Part shown: positions 1-9,237 of the stretch, in pieces
Layout of the letters: each line of letters starts with the position of its first letter
Position numbering within the stretch: position 1 is the first letter of the stretch
Assembly (NCBI GenBank): GCA_027886185.1
Contig: WOAB01000728.1
Coordinates: 2,790,001-2,854,000, forward strand
Source of the DNA: Rheum nobile
Lineage: Eukaryota; Streptophyta; Magnoliopsida; Caryophyllales; Polygonaceae
Reading direction: 5' to 3'
Length of the DNA: 64,000 nucleotides
The notes under the pieces: generated by a model
Database searches by the model: none
Told to the model about the DNA's origin: nothing
Seen by the model: the letters and a program-made list of their open reading frames with translations, nothing else
Made by a program: the position numbers and the translations under genes

Positions 1-723
1 CCATTCTTTATCCCTTTACGGGATTGGTTGTGGAAATAAAAGTTTTAACGTGAATGCATGTTTTCAAACTAAGTAAGATAAGTGCCTCGTCGCACATATT
101 TAATATACTCTCGGGCGAGAAGTACAACGTGGAACCCGCCCGAACTCTTGTCTATAGTAGGTCCCCCTTCCATATCTGAATTCGCATTACGCGGTGAGGT
201 TGGTTGAGGACCCAAATGTTCAAGTAGTCGTTTTCAAAACTTTGTGAGATAAACCTAAATGTTCTCAAACAATTATTCATACTTCCTAAGACTCAATTCC
301 TTTGGGAGTCTTCTTTTGATTCATACTTCTTTCGCTCATTCCGTGAAAGTTTCCGAGTTATATATCGTCCTTCGGCTATTATTCGAGGGACAATGATAGT
401 AACTAGTTACAATCACAAGAGCCATTTTGCTTGAACCCTTGTTTAATCTTTCATTAGACTAACCAACCTTCTCTTTTCCTTGTATGGTTGGCTGGTGTCA
501 TCCGTCATCAGGAATAGATTCCCAAGTCGGGGACGTGTGAAGACGACGTTGAAGGCGGTTGTGTTTTATCTTAGAATAGTCGTTATTTGTTTTTTCAATA
601 AAGGTTAAGGATCTTATTGTTAGTTTGAATAAAGTCTTCCGTTATACTTTTGATATATTGTAAGGTTGCCTTGTTTTGCAACGTTGTATTATGTTTTGTA
701 AGACAATTTCATTTAAATGTCAT
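1..723 (+). mobile_element. Gypsy LTR fragment, cut by window edge
   Basis: This stretch aligns by eye with 34600-35330 inside the solo LTR at 32771-35521. Shared text includes CTCGGGCGAGAAGTACAACG, the 'gcggtgaggttggt' block and 'atggttggctggtgtcatcc'. It is therefore the distal part of an LTR of the same Tekay-like gypsy family group, in plus orientation. The expected LTR end (GGGGGTGTTACA) is not reached, because the sequence changes at about 724 where a CACTA end begins. No coding capacity is seen. Confidence 0.75.
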
Positions 724-1150
724 CACTAGAACAAAAATGGTGTTTTACACCAGACGTGTAACACATTACACATCGATTTTTAACCGGTGTACAGGTTAGT
801 GATGTATTAAAGGGCAATCGATGTAATAGAGTATTGTACATCGGTTCACAATTGGTGTATAATGTCCATAAAAACTAGTGTAATTAGAAGTGCGGACTCG
901 GGGGAGGGTATATACATCGGTTAAGAACCGATGTCTAAAGACGATGCATTATACGTAAAATGTTATCTACATCGGTTTGATACACGGTGTATAAAACCCA
1001 ATAAACTCATGTATTAACCATTGGCGCGCCAAGGGGGAGACATTTAATACATCAATTTACAATCATTGTATAAACATGTCATTACCACGTATATTATGGT
1101 AGACCGACCCTTACGTACGTACATAGGTTTTATATAACCAGTGTATAAAG
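724..1150 (+). mobile_element. CACTA transposon terminus with subterminal repeats
   Basis: The segment starts CACTAGAACAAAAATGG, a typical plant CACTA terminus. It continues with many short motifs in both orientations of the type 'acatcggtt' / 'aaccgatgt' (for example around 836-852 and 916-938). These are the subterminal repeats that CACTA transposases bind in known families. I could not find a matching second terminus in the window, so the element is truncated or its other end has decayed. It is a different family from the CACTA at 7244, whose subterminal motif is 'agcggtttt / aacgctat'. Confidence 0.6.
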
Positions 1151-2100
1151 CTTTTTTTTTTAATGGACAAATTCCTGTTAATTCACAATGCCAATTCCCT
1201 GTACAATTCACAGTACCAATTTCATGTACAATTCACGCTATCAACAAGTGTAAAATGATATACCAATTAACAAAATGATCTTAAACGAACAATAGATTAT
1301 CCAAATGTATTAGATAAGATCAAAATATCATATGTTCAATGGACAATAATATCTACATCATCCAATAAAACTAAACTTAATCCATAGTCAATAACTAACT
1401 AGTTCAAAAGACTGCAAAATGTTGTAAATAGAGGTTGCCGAATGAAATACTTGTCTAGAGGAACAAATTAGCGAAGTATTGATTTGGTTTGTGCTTCACT
1501 TGACTTGTAATCAATATCAATCTCCATGTCAACCATGATTCTACAATTGATGCATATTGTGATTTAAGCTACGACCTGACACACATAAATCATACATCAA
1601 TTTACTAGTTCATATATAGTTAAGTTCTGACAATTGACAAATAGAGAAATGCATGTAGTCAAAGGGAATACCTCTACATTAGAAATGTTAATGAAGTACT
1701 GGATGGATAACAAGTTCCCAAATGAGGCCTAAGTTATTCAAACATATATTTTATCGAGCAAAAAGTAGATGGTCCATGCTTCATTATAAAAACATTTGTC
1801 TCTAAGATATTCATGGATTGTTTTTTCGTTATTAAATCATCATATAATTCATGCAAAGAGTCTTTTAAAATCTAGGACACATTGGTACCTCATCTCAAGA
1901 CATGAACATACCTTGACCTTGTTGCCAATGAGAAGCAAGAAGTAATATTCTGACCCTGAAAGAGAACTAGGTTTAACTAGTTGAAAAGAGCCTTTGATGT
2001 GATCACGGATCCCATCAAGAGCCTCACAAAAGACGAGATTGTCCAAAGACCGGTGGAGCCTTATGCACACGTCCAACCCTTGTCACCATGAAGATCAAAC
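1151..2100. other. Unassigned AT-rich stretch, no recognisable gene
   Basis: The first part holds imperfect repeats of 'ccaattccctgtacaattcaca' type (1180-1240). A short minus-strand open frame (1849-2076) has no family resemblance I can name. It may be the interior of the CACTA element that starts at 724, but nothing in it proves this. Confidence 0.3.
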
Positions 2101-2109
2101 GAGCCATGC

Positions 2110-2760
2110 AAGGACGTGATGGGTTATTTGGAAGATATTTGAATTGTGTTTTGTTGTTTTGTTATTTCCATTTTTTACGTTAATTAACTAGTTAGTTGCT
2201 AGTTAGTGGGTTTGTAGTTTAGCTAGTTAGTTGTTAAGTTAGTGGCCTACGTAGTGCTAGGCTTAGTTATTAAGTTAGTGGCCTACGTAGTGCTAGTGGT
2301 TAGTTAGTGGGTTATTATTTGTAATTTTCTTATTTTGTATTTTGGCACCTATATAATGGTGGCCATGCATTGTATGTTCCTTAGACTTGAATGGAGATAT
2401 AAACCGAGTGTTTAGTGCATTTCAAGCCTCTTGGACGATGGTTTCCGAGGTGGTACCTATTCTCGAACCCTTAGTCTTGTTTCGGTGAGTCGTATCCGAA
2501 ACACCCTTTGGTGTGTCATATCCGAAGGCGGTTGAGTGATCGTGGTGTGTCGTATCCATGAGTGTTCAACCTTGTCTCAAGGTTCTTGGTGAGTCGTATC
2601 CAAGGGTCGAGAGATACTTATCACAAACTCTTCATGAACCTCTTCATGAGAGTTATATCCATTTCCCGTTTTGAGTCAAATTTCCATCAAATTAGTGTTT
2701 AGAGTCACAATGAAACACATCAAATATCCTATCTAAGAGAGCTTAGCCAAGAGATGGCCA
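2110..2760 (+). mobile_element. Possible copia-like LTR remnant
   Basis: The region has the makeup of an LTR promoter. A duplicated block (ttagtggcctacgtagtgct at about 2240 and 2278) is followed by a TATA-like 'cctatataatgg' near 2348. Next come four imperfect copies of a GTGAGTCGTATCC-type word between 2484 and 2600. I see no clear TG...CA ends, TSD or coding region, so the superfamily is a guess. The short plus-strand frame at 2808-3050 looks accidental. Confidence 0.3.
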
Positions 2761-3011
2761 AACCAAAATCTTGACGCCTTTCGTCTTGTACTGAAAGAGA
2801 TCTTGGCTTGTGCTTACGCACATCAGCCTTGTTCTCCACAAAATTTCCATCTCCATCGTGTGAACTATCCATGAAATTTGTAAAAAAGGTGAATGAGTCA
2901 ATGAAATTAAGAGATCTTAAATATTCAGAAAAATATCACACATTCCACGTGGTCACTGACTCAGTTGTAACCTACCTACCTATGACTTGCTCCAAAATTC
3001 AGACAGCCATG

Positions 3012-3020
3012 ATAAAATCG
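3012..3020. repeat. 9-bp target-site duplication, left copy
   Basis: GATAAAATC here is repeated exactly at 3739-3747 and flanks the foldback element between them. Nine base pairs is the TSD length typical of Mutator-like elements. Confidence 0.85.
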
Positions 3021-3738
3021 ATTTTTTTTTCAAACTGTGCACTTTTTTAAAACTTATACCGAATATACGCTCGGATTCAAACTTATTACGAGAATAGGCT
3101 GGCTCATGGAGGTTTGGGGTAAGTCGCTGTACGGACAAGCGACTTACCTAAATAAAGTCGTTGTACGGACAAACGATTCTATCTGAACCACAACTTTAAT
3201 TTTTTTTTTTAAAAAAGGTAGAGTCGCTGGCCAGGCCAGCGACTTTGTTTTAATTTTTTTTTTTACTTTTTGATATTAGAGAGAAAAAAAATCTTTAATT
3301 TTTTTTTTTTTTTTTACTCTGATATTGAAAAAAAAAAAAAATGCAAAGTCGCTGGCCTAGCCAGCGACTTTGCTTTAATTTTTTTTTTTACTTTTCAATA
3401 TCAGAGTAAAAAAAAAAAATTGCAAAGTTGCTGGCCTAGCCAGCGACTTTGCTTTAATTTTTTTTTATATACTTTTCAATATCAGAGAGTAAAAAAAAAG
3501 AAAAAAAAATTCAAAGTCGCTGGCCTGGCCAGCGACTCTCATTTTTTTAAAAAAAAATTAAAGTTGTGGTTCGGATAGAATCGCTTGTACGTACAACGAC
3601 TTTATTTTGGTAAGTCGCTTGTCCGTACAGCGACTTACCCCAAACCTCTATGAGCCAGCCTATTCTCGTAATAAGTTTGAATCCGAGCGTATATTCGATA
3701 TAAGTTTTAAAAAAGTGCACAGTTTGGAAAAAAATTCT
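3021..3738. mobile_element. Mutator-like foldback MITE with palindromic blocks
   Basis: This 718-bp element has long inverted arms: about 3021-3212 pairs with 3547-3738, including AAACTGTGCACTTTTTTAAA and its complement. It is bounded by the exact 9-bp duplication GATAAAATC (3012-3020, 3739-3747). The interior (3213-3546) repeats a unit of about 80-100 bp. Each unit carries a nearly perfect palindrome of the form AGTCGCTGGCC(A/T)(G/A)GCCAGCGACT, followed by a T tract and an A tract. Four palindromes are visible, near 3222, 3347, 3425 and 3516. There is no transposase, so the element is non-autonomous. The short open frames inside only translate the A/T tracts. Confidence 0.85.
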
Positions 3739-3974
3739 GATAAAATCCTGCTCCAGACAGCCAAAAAGATGTAATGCCCTTCTTTGCTTTATAAATAAAT
3801 CCAATTCACTACAAAGGAATGAAAAAAATTTAACACAACTACCTTCAAAGAAAATACCATCTCCCATTTTATTATCTTACAACTGATCGATAGCTTTTTA
3901 AATTTGGTCCATATATACATGCAAATGATATCAATATTGAATATATCTTAAGATAACATGCAATTATGTATAAC

Positions 3975-4377
3975 TAGACATGTCAACTGGGTCGGGTTGG
4001 TCGGGTTCGGATCATGTTGGGTTCGGGTCAAATCGGGTTCGGGTCGATCGGGTTGATAAAATTTCAGGTCGGGCGGGTTCGGGTTCGGGTTGACCCGGCG
4101 GGTCGAACATGTCCTTTTTTTATGATTATTATTATGATTTTTAACTTTAATAAAATAATTATAATAATATAATTAATATTATATTATTATTTAATAAAGT
4201 ATAATAAAATATTTAATATAAATGAAATAAAATATACAAAATAAAGGAGACTCACGAGCTCGAATTTGCGTTCGGGTTCGGATCCTTCTTGACCCAGTGA
4301 CATTCGGGTTGGATTCGGATTCGGGTTCTTTCGAATCGGATCGGATTTTCGGGTTGTGTCGGTTTTTGACAGGTCTA
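3975..4377. mobile_element. hAT-type MITE, copy 1
   Basis: This 403-bp element has termini TAGACATGTCAA and TTGACAGGTCTA and is flanked by an exact 8-bp duplication TGTATAAC (3967-3974 and 4378-4385), as expected for hAT transposition. Both subterminal regions are packed with GGGTCGGGTTCGG-type repeats, and the centre is AT-rich. It has no coding capacity. A related copy lies at 4807-5228. Confidence 0.85.
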
Positions 4378-4806
4378 TGTATAACCGTTGTGTCAAGGTA
4401 TAAACACCGTAGAAGGTGAGGCCGTGAGGGAGGGTAATTAGGTAGTGTTGAAAAGTTTTATTTCAATAAAAATTATCTTTTTATTTCCACTCGTTAGCTT
4501 GTACACATCGGATCAATTAATATTAAAGCCTTAGAAAGAAAATTGATATAAATATTTTTGGAGTGGGGATAATATATATAAACATTTTTGAAAGTGGGTA
4601 CTATATTTATATAAAATTTGTATATTATTAATTTAACAATAGTTAGTATATTTGGTTATGTTTTATTCAATTTAATCTGTATATCTTTTATGCAAATTTT
4701 AAAAATTATTCTTCATTAGTATATTTTAAAGTCAATATTTATTAATATATTAATTTATAATAAGTATTTCCTAAGTCCGAAAAAAAATTAAAATAACACT
4801 AGTTAA

Positions 4807-5228
4807 TAGACCTGCCAATTGGATCGGGTAGGTCGGGTCAAGTCAGGTTCGGATCGAGTCGTGTTTGAATCAGCCAGATCATAAAATTTTTAAGGCCGAT
4901 TCAGGTCGGGCCGTAACGGTTTGGGTTGACTTAGCGGGTCAAAAGTATTTGTTTTTTATGATTGTTATAAAGAAACTTTAAAATAATAAAATATTTGATA
5001 ATAAAATAATTAATTTTATATTGTTATTTAATAAAATATTAAATATAAATGAGATAATATATATGAAATAACGCGTTTGGGTCAATTTCGGGTCTTTCAG
5101 GTTCGAGTCGAGTCGGGTTCATGTCGATTCAGATTCGGGTTCTTCTTGACCTAGTGACTTTCGGGTCGGCTTTCAACCCAAAAAATTGGATTTGTATTTT
5201 CGGGTTAGATCAATTTTTGACAAGTCTA
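4807..5228. mobile_element. hAT-type MITE, copy 2
   Basis: This 422-bp relative of the element at 3975 starts TAGACCTGCCAATTGG and ends TTTTTGACAAGTCTA. It is flanked by CTAGTTAA (4799-4806) and CTAGTGAA (5229-5236), an 8-bp duplication with one mismatch. The same 'gggtcgggt' subterminal repeats and AT-rich centre are present. The mismatched duplication suggests an older insertion than copy 1. Confidence 0.8.
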
Positions 5229-5447
5229 CTAGTGAATTATTATGGTAAGATCATTTTTCATAAGATGAAGAGAGTCAACGTATATTTTCTATAATAAACT
5301 AATTATGTTAATAATTAATAAAAAGTTTAAAATAATAACTATGTCATCTAATTAATTAAAAGAAGCAAGTTTATACATTGTATTCTTTGAACTCTACGAG
5401 TGTTGTTTCAATATATTCTGTCATTTCAACAATTGAAGTGGCTACTT

Positions 5448-5836
5448 ACAATTTGACTTTAATCAACTCCATTCGGACAACTTAGAAAGTATCATGGGAA
5501 ATTCACAGTATCATCAACGACATTTCTTCTCTCCTCTCGTCCTTTATTTTTTTCAGGTGTATCACTGCTTCCGTGAGGCAAACCAAGCTGCAGACTTTCT
5601 TGCTACTCATCCTCTTCCTCTCTCGGCTCTACAAGCTTTTCAGCGGATTATCTCCCCTTCACAGCTCAATCCTTTTGTCACTTCTATACTTCACTACAGA
5701 TATAAGTTCATCAGCCTGAACTCTAGTTTTGCTAATTTTGGTACTCGGTTTCTAAAAATCATCCATTTGGATGATTTAAGACAGTATTCCTATGTGTAAG
5801 GGTCCTTTTATTTGCCTTTATAAAAATAAAAATAAA
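5448..5836 (+). pseudogene. 5'-truncated LINE 3' end with RNase H remnant
   Basis: A plus-strand frame (5494-5799) contains the phrase CFREANQAADFLA, a hallmark of the plant RNase H-like domain at the C-terminus of LINE-type reverse transcriptase proteins. The segment ends in an A-rich tail with 'aaaaat' units. It is flanked by a 17-bp direct repeat AATTGAAGTGGCTACTT (5431-5447 and 5837-5853). Tail plus long TSD are the signature of target-primed reverse transcription. Only the last 389 bp of the element are present, so it was dead on arrival. RNase H genes of LTR elements are unlikely because of the tail and the TSD. Confidence 0.85.
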
Positions 5837-5969
5837 AATTGAAGTGGCTACTTTTTTGCTCTTTTATCAAGGAGTTGTAGCCATTCACGTGTTTACCAAA
5901 AAATATCTCTATAAAAAAACGATGCACATGCACAGAGTTAGAATGCACTACATGATACTCTGTAATACA

Positions 5970-6384
5970 TAGTGGTGTGCAAAATTGGTCCGGGCCGGAA
6001 AACCGGACCGGATCGGGTATATTCTGATCCGGTCCATATTTTTTAAGATTTCGATTTTCGGTCCAAATCCGGTCGGTTTACGGTCTGGACCGGTTTTTAT
6101 TATTTTTTGTTTTATGTATTATTATCCCATAACACTATTAAAAATTATTTTCTATTATAAAAGTATACCAGTAACAAAATATATTGTTTAATATTACAAA
6201 CAATAGTTATAAAAACAAAATATAGTTAATTTTTAAGTGATATAAAAATAGAAAAAAAAAATATTTACCGGTCCATTTATTCGTCCAGTTCAGTCTCCGA
6301 TCCAAGGATTGTAAAAACTCTGATACATCGGACAGGACTGAAAAAAAACGTTCTGGTCCGGTCTAGACCGGATGCACACCACTA
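5970..6384. mobile_element. MITE with GTGGTGTGCA termini
   Basis: The termini are GTGGTGTGCAAAATTGGTCC and its near complement ending TGCACACCAC. Dense 'ccggacc / ggtccgg' motifs lie near both ends and an AT-rich centre lies between. No convincing TSD was found, so the superfamily is left open (hAT is possible). The short plus-strand frame inside is not a gene. Confidence 0.65.
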
Positions 6385-6517
6385 ACAGTACATATGTATA
6401 TGTATTGAAGTATGCACATTAGCTATATTAAAATGGATGATTATCGATGTATTTTCACAAAGTACATATTTTACTTAAGATAACACTACTATTGCAACAA
6501 GATGTGCACCCTCAGGT

Positions 6518-6887
6518 CAGGGGCGGAGTCAGGATTTTACCCCAGAGGGGGCTAAAATCTTGCGCGATATTAAATCATATTTCACAAAAATCAATTTTAA
6601 TTTTTTTTATGAAGCTTAAGGTAATTTTTACATGAGATGAGGGGAAAAAACTTAAGTAACTTTGTTTTTTTGACTTAAATCTGTTAGGATTGACTGAAAT
6701 TGTATTTTCAGATGAGATGAGGGGGGAAATTTTATAATAATTTCATTTTCATGGTTTAAATTTATTAGGGCTGACTGAAATTATATTTTCAGATTAAATA
6801 AGGATAAAAAATCTTTTAAAAAAAAATTGATTTTTTTTTCCAGCGAGGGCTATAGCCCTTTTTGGACATCAAGTAGCTTTGCCCCTG
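6518..6887. mobile_element. hAT MITE with CAGGGGCGG termini
   Basis: This 370-bp element starts CAGGGGCGGAGTCAGG and ends GCTTTGCCCCTG. The flanks CCTCAGGT (6510-6517) and CCTCAAGC (6888-6895) match at six of eight positions. The termini resemble those of the larger hAT at 42412-43750 (CAGGGGCGGACACAGG ... CCGCCCCTG), so both may be mobilised by the same Tip100-like transposase. There is no coding sequence. Confidence 0.75.
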
Positions 6888-7243
6888 CCTCAAGCAATAA
6901 AAAAAGTGATAGTGCATATATTAACGGTCCTATAATGCATATTTTCTAGGACCGTACATTACTAAAAAAGACATGTACTTTAGGTATTTAGTGTTGTAGT
7001 TTTTGCATGCTTAGATTTGCACTTTTTCATAGCAAGACATACACTTCAAGTACTCCACTTATGCACTTTTAAATAATAAGACATGCACTTTATAAACATA
7101 AAGTCACCTTTGTTTTTGGGTGTGCTGGTGTACTTGGTGTTCCATATCTCTGTTTATTGTTGTTGACAATAGGGGGTAGTCCTTATATAGCATGAGTTAC
7201 AACCTTCTCTTTCACATGCCCTAGTCCAAAGCCTTTGTGTTTG
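6888..7243. repeat. Flank of the CACTA element with 'tgcactt' repeats
   Basis: This stretch carries several loosely repeated words of the type 'atgcactttt' / 'gacatgcactttata' (6960-7110). Similar words recur at 48540-48950, beyond the right end of the CACTA element. A TATA-like 'ccttatatagc' lies near 7183. No gene is visible. Confidence 0.45.
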
Positions 7244-7610
7244 CACTAGTACAAATATTGCTATAGATAGCGAAAAAGTTATAGCGGTTTTAAAAGACGC
7301 TATAAAAAGAGAACTCGTATAGCGGTTTTAAAAAAAAAACGCTATGAAAGTATTAAATGTTTTTTTATTATGATTTTATTCTCTTAGCAGTTTTTTTTAA
7401 AAAAAATCGTTATAAAAATGAAAATACAAGGATGGCACTGTTTAATAAAAAGCACTATAATATATTTTAAGAGCGGTTTTTAAAAAAACGCTATAAATAT
7501 GTGATTTAAAAAAGAAAAGAAAAAATAGTTAGTCGACCCTATCATCTATATAAGAGCGGTTGTTTTAAAGAACTGCTATAAATGTGTACTTAGAAAACAA
7601 ATCATATACC
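7244..7610 (+). repeat. CACTA left terminus and subterminal hairpin repeats
   Basis: After the TIR come at least five units in which 'agcggtttt' is followed within a few bases by 'aacgctata', so each unit can fold on itself (for example 7277-7303, 7318-7348, 7471-7496 and 7553-7583). In known En/Spm elements such subterminal repeats are the binding sites of the TNPA-type protein. The right end (45858-46230) uses the variant 'catagcgcttttt ... aacgctatg'. Confidence 0.85.
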
Positions 7611-7619
7611 AGCCGACCC

Positions 7620-7808
7620 TATCATATTCATCTGCTTACACTTAGAAAAAAACTCGACGAACGTAGCAGCCAAAACCAGCAGCCCTAGCTCTCAAACTCG
7701 CTTGCCCCCTCTCCAGCTCCAGCTCGTCACGGGGTCTCCGGTACGGTGGTCTCTCCGGCCTGTCTCGCTTCTCCTCGGCTGACCTCAATTCGACGATTCT
7801 CGTTTTCG
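7620..7808 (+). promoter_or_regulatory. Probable untranslated first exon of the CACTA transposase
   Basis: A locally GC-rich, CT-rich block follows the subterminal repeats and ends at a good splice donor (TTTTCG|GTAAGC at 7808/7809), followed by T-rich intron-like sequence. The arrangement fits a leader exon of the plus-strand transposase gene whose coding part starts at 36663. I see no start codon with a supported frame here. The minus-strand open frame over this block is accidental. Confidence 0.5.
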
Positions 7809-8430
7809 GTAAGCACTTTGCGCCTTCGATCAATTGCTGTAGATTTGTGTAAGTGTTACTAAATCCTTATGCAATTGTTGGTTTAGATCTGCAACAACGT
7901 CTTATTTGCTTTAGTTTTGTGCAATTCGATTTTTAGGTTTTTGCTAATTTGTTCACTGTTGGATGAATTTTAAGGGGCAAGGGCTAAGTTCTCTATCTAT
8001 TAGCAATCAAACTAGTTGATTTATCATAGTGAAAATGCCGGGTTCTAATCAAAAGATAAATATATTTGTCATGTGAATGCTTACTAATACGGGGTTGGAT
8101 AACTTCATGTTGATTGGGTTAGGATTTTTAATTTGCTTGTAGAGATTAAAATTATAAGATAGCTAGGATTACAATTCAAGGGGTATACATAAATATCCAA
8201 ACCGGAAAAATCATACAGATAATAACAAGAGTCTGGACCACAAAGGGTCCATACATAGGAGATAAATGGAAATTTAACACTTGTGGTAACTAGAAATTTT
8301 TATTCTCAGAATAGTGTTGCCAACTGAAGCAAAATTCTTGGTTCTCCTTTTTATGCCAGTTCAAATGGTGAGACTTGTAATTGATGGTAACATCCTGTTG
8401 TAATTTGGAAACTCCTGTTGAAGTTGTTCC
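7809..8430 (+). other. CACTA leader intron, left part
   Basis: T-rich, intron-like sequence lies between the putative donor at 7809 and the Tat element inserted at 8431. It continues at 17858-18331 and 36531-36662. No gene or clear repeat is seen. Confidence 0.5.
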
Positions 8431-8935
8431 TGTTTTGGGGCGAAAAGATCTAACCGACCTGGATCGCCTTAAGAAGGACAACTAGGCAATTACAGAATTG
8501 ATTATATCCGGATAATCCAAATCAAGCAATGAGTCAAACGAAATAAGATTAAATAGATGCAAAAGTAAGCTTATCTCCCTCGAATGAAAGATCGATCGGA
8601 TCGAATGCTTCAAGCGTCGGTCGCTTAAATATCGTAGTAAGAATCGAACTCATAATGCAATTGTAACAGAGCAAAGGAGTAGTGAATAATAGTTTTTATT
8701 GATAGTAATGATCGTGTCTTTACAATAGAAAGAATCCCTTCTTTTTATAAGTAATTTACATAATTGAACTAATAAATCCGTTAGGGCCCGATTTTCCAGG
8801 GATTCGTCGAGTCGTTGCTCCAGACGTCCGAGATTTGCTCAACCGCTTCAACGTCTCATTTTCTATAGATTGTGGCCCAACTCGACTGCCTATCTGGGCC
8901 GGTTTAATGGACAACTGAAATTTCTGAGCCCAACA
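8431..8935 (-). repeat. 3' LTR of Tat element 1
   Basis: The LTR reads TGTTTTGGGGCG...CTGAGCCCAACA on the plus strand; in element orientation it starts TGTTGGGCTC and ends CCCCAAAACA. It pairs with 17353-17857 at the same length. It lies at the low-coordinate side because the element is on the minus strand. Confidence 0.92.
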
Positions 8936-9237
8936 ATTGCCCTAAGACCAAAGTGGGCCGGAGAAAACAGAATGGCTTCTTGACGGGACAGTTTGGTCTT
9001 TAATCTGGCAATGCAATCTTTTCCTGATTTCTCTGCAAACTACAGGCCGACGTGGCGCTTCATAAGTGGCTCATCGTTTTGACCACAAGAAAGGCGGTTT
9101 ACTGCGTTAAATAGCCCTTAATCGGCTATCCTATCGTCACAGAACCTCACGTCTCTATCAAGGTAACTTCTCTTTTTTCAAATTTTTACTCTTCTTCTTC
9201 CTCTGTTCCCGCGTCTTCGAGGTCTAGGAGTAGAATA

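Noticed and set aside
877..882. CTAGTG at 877-882 as the right end of the CACTA element that starts at 724
   Set aside because: The subterminal repeats continue beyond it to about 1140 and the flanking bases give no 3-bp duplication.
3270..3578. 102-residue plus-strand frame rich in Phe and Lys
   Set aside because: It is a translation of T and A tracts in the foldback element.
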